Notes under the pieces: model-generated
Database searches by the model: none
What the model saw: only the letters and a program-made list of their open reading frames with translations
Told to the model about the DNA's origin: nothing
Position numbers and translations under genes: made by a program
Assembly (NCBI GenBank): GCA_003153505.1
Contig: PLZA01000074.1
Coordinates: forward strand, 1-35,907
Direction of reading: 5' to 3'
Length of the DNA stretch: 35,907 nucleotides
Source: Candidatus Dormiibacterota bacterium
GTDB taxonomy: Bacteria > Chloroflexota > Dormibacteria > Aeolococcales > Aeolococcaceae
Shown: positions 30,373 to 35,907 of the stretch, one piece after another
How positions within the stretch are numbered: position 1 is the first letter of the stretch
Layout of the letters: each line of letters begins with the position of its first letter

Positions 30373-31347
30373 CTATGCAACGCCGCAGGCTGGGAGCGAA
30401 TACAACGTGTCGGTGGTGGCATCGACGATCTCGAGCATCCCCTGTGCGGTGACCGCCAGCCCCTGCGGCGCCGGCAGATTCACGGCGAGGGCGACCGAGG
30501 CTCCAGTCCTTGGGTCGACGGCAACCACGTCGTGACGAGTCAAGTCGGTGACATACAGCAGTCCGGCATAGACGACGACCTCGTCAAGGTCGGAAAACGC
30601 ACCGATCTTGCTCACCGCACCACCGGCTGTCACCATGACGAGGCCGGGCGACGATTCGCTTGCGACGTAGATGACTCCCGCAGGGCCCGCGGCAGCGGCC
30701 ACCGGCCGCCCGAGGTGGGTCGCGATCACGTGCGGGTTGGGGGCTCCAGTGAGCGACACCTGCAGGAGGGTGCCGACGGGGCTGTCAGGGACGAGCAGCG
30801 TCTGGCTCGACGCGCCGATCGATATGCCGTCGATCCCCGCATTGCTCGTGGGGTTTGGCAACACCACGACGGCGCGATGCTGCGGCGTCACCTGTTCGAC
30901 GGTGTTGACGTTCTGCTGCGCGACGTAGGTGCCTGATGTTGTGACGGCGACACCTTCGGGGCCGCCGGTGACCGTCGCCGTGGTGACGGCGCCCCCAGCC
31001 TGGTTGATGCCGATCAACTCGCCGGCCTCACGAGCAGTCACCCAGAGACGGCCGGTGGCGTCGACCGTGATGTCATCGGGCGAGACGCTGAAGTGGTGGA
31101 TCACGTGCAGTGCAGTCCGGTTCACGGGTGCGGCGCAGCCGGCCAGGGTGGTGACGGCCATCGCCGTGGGCGTTGCAGTCGTCGCCGCGCTGGGTGGGGG
31201 AGTCGATGGATTGGGCGTGTGCCCTGCCGGGGTGTGGCTGGCGGGACTCGAGCAGGCGGCGACAACCAGCGCCGTGAACGCCGTGACGATCGAGGCGGCA
31301 GCGAGTCGATGGTATGGCGAGGCGCTCCCGGGTACGCGCCGCGTCAC
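30373..31347 (-). CDS. Beta-propeller (NHL/SMP-30-like) lipoprotein, copy A
   Basis: 324 residues from GTG (VTRRVPGSASPYHRLAAASI), chosen because a signal peptide follows and the frame upstream runs through the previous gene. Lipobox LVVAAC has the lipidated Cys near 32, followed by a Thr/Pro-rich linker. Repeats such as SPDDITVDATGRLWVTAREA, GPEGVAVTTSGTYVAQQ, GAPNPHVIATHLGRPVAAAA and LPAPQGLAVTAQGMLEIVDA are the blades of an NHL or SMP-30/YncE propeller. Such exported lipoproteins bind ligands or proteins at the cell surface. It lies 37 bases downstream of the second propeller lipoprotein, so they may be an operon or paired paralogs. Catalysis is not evident. Confidence 0.82.
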   Translation of the reverse strand: MTRRVPGSASPYHRLAAASIVTAFTALVVAACSSPASHTPAGHTPNPSTPPPSAATTATPTAMAVTTLAGCAAPVNRTALHVIHHFSVSPDDITVDATGRLWVTAREAGELIGINQAGGAVTTATVTGGPEGVAVTTSGTYVAQQNVNTVEQVTPQHRAVVVLPNPTSNAGIDGISIGASSQTLLVPDSPVGTLLQVSLTGAPNPHVIATHLGRPVAAAAGPAGVIYVASESSPGLVMVTAGGAVSKIGAFSDLDEVVVYAGLLYVTDLTRHDVVAVDPRTGASVALAVNLPAPQGLAVTAQGMLEIVDATTDTLYSLPACGVA

Positions 31348-31384
31348 GCAGGGACCGTTGCGCCGTCTCGTCGCGGCGCCCCGC

Positions 31385-32455
31385 TCACTGCGGCGGCTCG
31401 TAGTCGATGCCGTCGGGATAGAAGAGGCGAGATGAGCCGGATCCCGTGAATGTCCAGATGACCTTGTTGGTCGTTGGATCGACGACAACGATCCGGCTGT
31501 CAAAGTCATCGCAGATCGCGATGCGATTGCTTGCGAGCGGCAGCGCGATTGACGTGTGGTTGAGCTCGGCGACGCCCGACGGCCGGTAATCCCACAGGGT
31601 CCTGCCGGTGGTGCTGAGGCGGACGACGGCACCCGGGTGCGAGTAATCGGTCAGGAGCACCGATCCACCGGGCATCTGCATCGCGTCGGACGGATAGCGC
31701 ACCGGCGCGCGCACCGACCACGCCACCGAGCCGCCAGGCACCAGGGAGGTCACCCAACTCCCGCCGATTTCGGTGACGATCAATGACCCGCCCGGAGTGG
31801 CGAACGCGCCGTTGGGCTCGGCGAAGCTCGTCGGCGGGTTGTGGCGGCACGAGCGATTCCCGATGGTTCCCAGCCACGCTCCGGCAGCACTCAGATGCAC
31901 GAGCCGGCAGTTGCGAATGTCGGCGACCCAGATCGTTCCATCGGGTTGAGGCACCGCGTCGTCCGGCTCGTTGAAGTAGCCGACGGCGCTGCTGCGCACG
32001 TTGTACTTCCCGACCTGCCAGAGAATCGTTCCCGTGGCCCTGTCGATTGCCGTCACCGTCTGATGGCCTTCGGCGTTGGCGATGATCGTTTTGCCATCGG
32101 CCGTGTAGAAGGCGTCGTCAGGTGCTCCAAATGGCACTCGCAGCTTCTGGCCCGGACGTGGGAAGACCCAGTCGACGGCATCACTCGCGTTGATCTCGAT
32201 GATGCGGCCGTTGCCGCGATCCGCGATGAGCAGCTTGCCTGTGAACGCCACGCCGGGAGGAAGGGCTGGAAGCGCGAATGACGCACCCGGCAGCCGGCTC
32301 GGCGGTGGCGGAAGCGGCAGGGTCGACGTGGGAACCGGCGTACCGGTCGCCTGGGCCGACGGGCTCGCCTTCGGAGCGGCCACGATCGAAGCCGCAGGAG
32401 AGCACGCCGTCAAGGTGAACAGGAACGCGGCCGCAAAGCATCGTTTCGAGATCAT
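31385..32455 (-). CDS. Beta-propeller lipoprotein, copy B
   Basis: 356 residues from MISKRCFAAAFLFTLTACSP. The lipobox is LTAC with the Cys at 18, followed by a Pro/Ser/Thr-rich linker. The propeller repeats include GKLLIADRGNGRIIEINASD, PDGTIWVADIRNCRLVHLSA, GGSLIVTEIGGSWVTSLVPG, GGSVLLTDYSHPGAVVRLST and NRIAICDDFDSRIVVVDPTT. Repeated W-D/Y motifs (VDWVFPRPG, LWQVGKY, LWDYRP, VIWTFTGSG) resemble the PQQ/arylsulfotransferase-like propellers. Upstream ATGs at 32473 and 32482 are possible but extend before the signal peptide. With copy A it forms a cell-surface pair; the ligand is unknown. Confidence 0.85.
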   Translation of the reverse strand: MISKRCFAAAFLFTLTACSPAASIVAAPKASPSAQATGTPVPTSTLPLPPPPSRLPGASFALPALPPGVAFTGKLLIADRGNGRIIEINASDAVDWVFPRPGQKLRVPFGAPDDAFYTADGKTIIANAEGHQTVTAIDRATGTILWQVGKYNVRSSAVGYFNEPDDAVPQPDGTIWVADIRNCRLVHLSAAGAWLGTIGNRSCRHNPPTSFAEPNGAFATPGGSLIVTEIGGSWVTSLVPGGSVAWSVRAPVRYPSDAMQMPGGSVLLTDYSHPGAVVRLSTTGRTLWDYRPSGVAELNHTSIALPLASNRIAICDDFDSRIVVVDPTTNKVIWTFTGSGSSRLFYPDGIDYEPPQ

Positions 32456-32680
32456 TTCGGGTCCATGATTACGCATCGGCTCCATTGCCGGTGTGCTCGG
32501 CGCGGTGGCGAATTGCGGACGCCGGCGGGGAATGCGGCCCGGTTTGGGTGCATCACCGCCGCCTGCAGATCGTCCTCGGTGCATGTTTCCCAGCAATTTC
32601 GGAGCAAACCCCTACTTGGTCACAAGGGATCCGACGCACCGTGTGATGCAGACATCGTTCACGGCATGAAAGGCATTGAC

Positions 32681-33004
32681 ATGAAGACGTCGACAGTTCC
32701 GAGCCGCGCCGAGCGGCGCGACCGGGCACTTCGCCTGCGCCGCCGGATCACCGCGACCGTCGCGGCAGCCGGTGTCACCGGGGTCGGTGTCGCCGGCTTT
32801 CTCATCGCTCAGAACGCGACGACGGGGACCACGTCCACGGCCGTCGCCACGATTGCGCCAGTAGCGGATGACAGCGTCACCGGTGATGACGGTGTCTCGC
32901 GGGTGGCATCGAGCGCACTTTCGACCGCGCCGGCCACCTCGGGCAGCGCCACCAAAGCAACCACCGTCAGCGGCGGGTCAACGGTCGTTGCCAGGAAACC
33001 CTGA
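32681..33004 (+). CDS. Membrane-anchored Thr/Ser-rich hypothetical protein
   Basis: 107 residues from MKTSTVPSRAERRDRALRLR, with AAAGG eight bases upstream; an ATG at 32666 adds five residues. A very basic N-terminus (RRDRALRLRRRITATVAAAG) precedes one transmembrane segment ending GVAGFLIAQ. The rest is Thr/Ser/Ala-rich with acidic residues (VADDSVTGDDGVSRV), likely an outside, disordered tail. The topology fits an N-in anchor. It diverges from the propeller lipoprotein and its 3' end overlaps the truncated S51-like gene by 38 bases on the opposite strand. No family recognised. Bases 32456-32680 hold no other supported gene. Confidence 0.7.
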   Translation: MKTSTVPSRAERRDRALRLRRRITATVAAAGVTGVGVAGFLIAQNATTGTTSTAVATIAPVADDSVTGDDGVSRVASSALSTAPATSGSATKATTVSGGSTVVARKP

Positions 33005-33515
33005 CCCTCCTCTCGGCGGGAGCGGCCGGAACACCGACCGCCGTCGCCGGCAGCAGACCGAGCCCGCTGGCGAACGGAAAGCCAATCCCGGTGGCGCCCG
33101 CGACCATTGCGCCGGCGCTGCATCCGGCGAAGACGCCGCCCCTGTCGAGCAGGCGTTGCACCCCGTCCCACACGGGAGTCCTGGCCAACGTCTGCGCCAG
33201 GTACTTCGGACTCCCGCCGCTGAAGAACACCATGCTCACGTCGTCGAGCAGTTTCGCGGTACTCACGTCCAAAGCGTCGGCACGCGTGCGCACGGGCAAC
33301 GCCTGCCCGATGATGCCGAGCGATTCGTAGTGATGCAGCCCCAGGGTCAGCCAACGCTCGAATACCGCGTCGCCCTCGCGTCCGCTCGCGGTTGCGATGA
33401 TGGCAACCGAGCCGTTCCCCGTGGTTTTCGAGAGTGCGAATTGCTCGGCCTCAGCTGCCCACGGCTCGAATTCACCAGAGCCGAGGAGGAGAAAATGGCG
33501 ATGCACCGCAGCCAA
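32967..33515 (-). CDS. Truncated S51-like protein, copy 2
   Basis: 182 residues from TTG (MAAVHRHFLLLGSGEFEPWA); AAGGCG lies six bases upstream, and a GTG at 33506 is an alternative. It shares with copy 1 the LLLGSGEFEPW start, AIIATASGREGDAVFERWL, VFFSGGSPKYLAQTLA and the nucleophile elbow VFAGCSAGAMVAGATG. The C-terminus ends shortly after GLGLLPATAVGVP, before the catalytic histidine region seen in copy 1 (LPHHN). It is about 60 residues shorter than copy 1. None of the three frames downstream restores that region. I infer loss of catalytic activity. It is directly coupled to the glycosyltransferase upstream (stop and TTG are adjacent). Confidence 0.72.
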   Translation of the reverse strand: MAAVHRHFLLLGSGEFEPWAAEAEQFALSKTTGNGSVAIIATASGREGDAVFERWLTLGLHHYESLGIIGQALPVRTRADALDVSTAKLLDDVSMVFFSGGSPKYLAQTLARTPVWDGVQRLLDRGGVFAGCSAGAMVAGATGIGFPFASGLGLLPATAVGVPAAPAERRVRVSWQRPLTRR

Positions 33516-34775
33516 CTATTTCGCCTTCTGGATTGCGGGGAGCTCGTGATGGAGGAGTCGTCGACCGAGCGGTTGCGATGCATCCACAGCGACTGGCGAT
33601 CGGAGCAGATCGAACATCACGAGCGTCACCGCACCGGCCAGCACCGCCGATGATGCCACACCCCCCAAGGCACCCCACGTGCTGAATGGCGCTTGCAGCG
33701 CCGCTTTCACGATGAACACATCGACGGTGAGCAGCAGCGGGACCAGCGCGCGCCAGCTGATCGCCCTTCCGGGGCGGGCGAGCCACCAGATGGAGGCGAA
33801 GACGTACGGCTCGGCGAGGTAATACGGGAAGACGCTCTTGGCGAGCAGCGGAAAGCAGCATGAGGCGATGGTGAGGAGTCCCATCAGGCCGAGGTGCGTT
33901 GTTCCGAGCATGGGCTTGCGGAGCAGTGTGATGGCGACCAGGGCCGTTGCTACCGCAGCGCCGAGATACACGTCACCTTCGCCGATGAGCCCTGCCCACG
34001 ATGCGTCTTTCGCGATGACCCAGAATGACCCGCCGCCGATGGGCAGCCCGCCGCGATAGGTGAACAGTGCATGGACGGTGGTCGACTCGTCGGCGAGGAG
34101 AAACGGTGCGAGCCCGACGCCGATGGTGATGATGGTGGTCGCAACGCACGCCGCGGAGGGCCGAATCCGTCGCGCCGCCAGAGGAGCGAGCACGAGGGGT
34201 ATGGCGGCGAATCCGGCGATGGTTCGGATCAGCACCGCTGCGCCAAGAGCAAGACCAGTCAACGCATTTCGTTCCCTGAGTGCCCAGGTGGCGGCGAGCA
34301 GGATCAGGCACAGTTCGAGCGGCTGCTCGACGTGTCCATAGTCAAGGATCGCGATCCACAAAGCCGGCGCAAGCACCACCGCTGCAACCACGGCCCGCTG
34401 ACGCCGGCTATCACCCACTGCACTTCCCGTGTACCGGGCCGCCTGGAACGCGAGCAGGAGCACGACCATCGATGTGATGGCTCCGGTGAGAGCCGCGCGC
34501 CCGACCAGACTTCCGGCCCAACCCAGCGCGTTGGCCAGCGCCGCTGCGGGGAGCAGTGGAATCAGCCCGAGCGGGCCGTTGTCGTTGTAGGAGATCCCGT
34601 GGGCCTGCGCCGAATAGATGAGCAGGGGATGACCGGTCACGGCGGCTTCGGCTGAGGGCCAGAAGAACAGGTCGAGGTCGGATGGTGTCGTCTTGAGGAC
34701 GAGCGGAGCCACAGTCGACACCGCGACGAATGCCGCGCCGAGTCCCGCAACAACGACCCGGTTGGTCACGGGCAC
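33516..34775 (-). CDS. Polytopic GT-C-like (GT87/DUF2029-type) glycosyltransferase
   Basis: 419 residues with about ten hydrophobic spans. The extracytoplasmic loop after helix one has PSDLDLFFWPSAEAAVTGHP and IYSAQAHGISYNDNGPLGLI; the Asp pair is where GT-C enzymes keep their catalytic acid. Downstream, LDYGHVEQPLELCLILLAAT and FPYYLAEPYVFASIWWLARP are of the type found in DUF2029 mannosyltransferases, which use polyprenyl-phosphate sugars to modify lipids or glycans. The exact acceptor is unknown. It diverges from the glycerate kinase and is coupled to the truncated S51-like gene. Placement near surface lipoproteins fits an envelope role. Confidence 0.8.
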   Translation of the reverse strand: MPVTNRVVVAGLGAAFVAVSTVAPLVLKTTPSDLDLFFWPSAEAAVTGHPLLIYSAQAHGISYNDNGPLGLIPLLPAAALANALGWAGSLVGRAALTGAITSMVVLLLAFQAARYTGSAVGDSRRQRAVVAAVVLAPALWIAILDYGHVEQPLELCLILLAATWALRERNALTGLALGAAVLIRTIAGFAAIPLVLAPLAARRIRPSAACVATTIITIGVGLAPFLLADESTTVHALFTYRGGLPIGGGSFWVIAKDASWAGLIGEGDVYLGAAVATALVAITLLRKPMLGTTHLGLMGLLTIASCCFPLLAKSVFPYYLAEPYVFASIWWLARPGRAISWRALVPLLLTVDVFIVKAALQAPFSTWGALGGVASSAVLAGAVTLVMFDLLRSPVAVDASQPLGRRLLHHELPAIQKAK

Positions 34776-34853
34776 ATTGTGATCGCCGTCTGGAGCCGCC
34801 GATTCCGCACCATGCAGTGTGTGGACCAGCCGGTTCCGTTCTCAGCGTCGCGG

Positions 34854-35907
34854 ATGCGTCTGAGCCGCCAGCTTGCGGTTTGCGCGCCAAACGCTTTCAA
34901 GGGAACCCTCAGTGCGGCCGCCGCTGCTGCGGCGATGGTGCGCGGGGCTCGCGACGCCGGCGCCGACGCGATTGCGTTGCCGGTCGCCGATGGGGGCGAC
35001 GGCACGCTCGATGTGCTCCTCCGGGCGCGTGGGTCGGAAGCGCGAGTCACACGGCATCGGGTCACCGGCCCGACCGGGGCGGTGGTCGCGGCACGGCTCG
35101 GGTGGATCGGGCCGGATGCAGCCGTGGTCGAGCTCGCGGAGGCCTCCGGTCTTCGCCGCCTGACGCCCGGTGCGCCCGACGCCCTCCATGCAACATCGCG
35201 CGGCACCGGCGAGCTCATCCGGATTGCGCTCGACGCCGGAGCACGAACGATCGTCGTTGGAGTCGGCGGCAGCGCCTGCACGGACGGAGGCGCCGGCCTG
35301 CTCCAGGCACTGGGTGCGCACCTGACAAGGGCTGACGGACAGGAGATCGGCGCCGGCGGAGCCGGGCTCGAAGCACTGGACGCGATCGATCTCTCCGCCG
35401 CGCAGCGGGCGCTGGCGGGATGCTCGATACAGGTTGCCTGCGACGTACGGAGCCCGTTGCTCGGTCCGCAGGGTTCTGCGCGGGTGTTCGCGCCCCAGAA
35501 GGGCGCCTCACCGGCCGAGGTCGTTCGCCTCGAGCGAGCGCTGACCCATCTCGCCCGCGTGGCAGAGGGCCTGGGGCGGGGTGATGTGGTCGAGCTTCCG
35601 GGGTCGGGGGCGGCGGGCGGTTGCGGATTCGGGCTTGCACTGGCGGGCGCTCGGCTGCAACCAGGTGCTCCAATCGTCTGCGACCTGGTTGGGCTCGATG
35701 CTGCGTTGCGCACGGCGACCGTGGCTCTCACCGGCGAGGGTTGTCTCGATAGCCAGACGCCGCAAGGCAAAGCGCCCGCCGAGGTGGCCGCCCGGTCGGC
35801 GGCTCGCGGGGTGCCGTGCATCGCGATCGCCGGGGCAGTCCTCGAACCGCTGCCGCAACTCTTCAGTGCGGCCATCTCGCTTTCGGACATCGATCCGGGT
35901 GTCGACC
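34854..35907 (+). CDS. glxK: Glycerate 2-kinase (GlxK type), cut off by the window end
   Basis: At least 351 residues, 3' end outside the window. Start ATG at 34854; an in-frame ATG at 34812 adds 14 residues. Motifs: CAPNAFKGTLSAAAAAAMVR, ALPVADGGDGTLDVLL, ARLGWIGPDAAVVELAEASG, TSRGTGELI, IVVGVGGSACTDGGAGLLQA, VACDVRSPLLGPQGSARVFA and GSGAAGGCGFGLALAG. These are typical of the class that phosphorylates glycerate at C2 with ATP. It would follow tartronate-semialdehyde reduction; the HIBADH-family enzyme at 5868 is in the same superfamily as GlxR, but no link is shown. No ribosome site is obvious. Confidence 0.92.
   Translation, partial: MRLSRQLAVCAPNAFKGTLSAAAAAAAMVRGARDAGADAIALPVADGGDGTLDVLLRARGSEARVTRHRVTGPTGAVVAARLGWIGPDAAVVELAEASGLRRLTPGAPDALHATSRGTGELIRIALDAGARTIVVGVGGSACTDGGAGLLQALGAHLTRADGQEIGAGGAGLEALDAIDLSAAQRALAGCSIQVACDVRSPLLGPQGSARVFAPQKGASPAEVVRLERALTHLARVAEGLGRGDVVELPGSGAAGGCGFGLALAGARLQPGAPIVCDLVGLDAALRTATVALTGEGCLDSQTPQGKAPAEVAARSAARGVPCIAIAGAVLEPLPQLFSAAISLSDIDPGVD

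Noticed and set aside
1..35907. tRNA, rRNA, CRISPR array, transposase or phage genes
   Set aside because: None was found; no clover-leaf ends, evenly spaced repeats, DDE or integrase motifs were visible on either strand.

Overview
The window is a 35.9 kb piece of a high-GC bacterial chromosome with compact genes, many ATGA-type overlaps, GTG/TTG starts and all three stop codons in use. The mix suggests a soil or freshwater high-GC lineage (Actinomycetota or Chloroflexota-like): lipoprotein beta-propellers, PPK2, PNPOx-like and Usp proteins, and a branched-chain-type ABC importer feeding a catabolic operon. The phylum cannot be fixed from the sequence alone. I see no rRNA, tRNA, CRISPR array, insertion sequence or prophage.

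Region 1 (1-5870) holds a frameshifted BKACE/DUF849 remnant, small membrane and hypothetical proteins, a Cys-motif small protein coupled to a PNPOx-like flavoprotein, a PPK2 polyphosphate kinase, an EAL phosphodiesterase whose GGDEF domain has lost its first half, and a DUF1801 protein.

Region 2 (5868-18601) is the main feature: a LacI-controlled catabolic locus. A beta-hydroxyacid dehydrogenase and the lacI gene lie on the minus strand. Divergent from them runs a tightly packed operon of about 10.5 kb: substrate-binding lipoprotein, two permeases, two ATPases, an alpha/beta hydrolase of the C-C hydrolase/FrsA-like type, a creatinase-like M24 protein that lacks one metal ligand, 2-oxoacid dehydrogenase-type E1 alpha and beta, and an aldehyde dehydrogenase. 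Both the dehydrogenase and the operon have a TTGACA-18-TA(T/G)GCT promoter followed at once by a LacI-type operator. The second permease is interrupted by a single in-frame TAG. The substrate is unknown.

Region 3 (18731-23506) has a second copy of the Cys-motif small protein, a 58-residue Trp-rich protein (MAWxWWQQ family), an alpha/beta hydrolase, a universal stress protein, and a sulfur-handling operon (SQR-like flavoprotein, single-Cys TusE/DsrC, DsrE2-like protein, OsmC-like protein).

Region 4 (23553-30351) carries a membrane GAF-GGDEF diguanylate cyclase, a second MAWxWWQQ protein, a flavodoxin, an S51 peptidase-like protein, a zinc-knuckle protein, a 24-residue membrane peptide behind a strong -10 element with direct repeats, and a divergent Nramp-family transporter.

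Region 5 (30373-35907) has two beta-propeller lipoproteins in tandem, a small anchored Thr/Ser-rich protein, a polytopic GT-C-like glycosyltransferase coupled to a truncated S51-like protein, and a glycerate 2-kinase cut by the window end.

Two families of very small proteins occur twice each in the window, and two of those four genes are adjacent. These and the orphan LacI regulon are the best candidates for undescribed biology.
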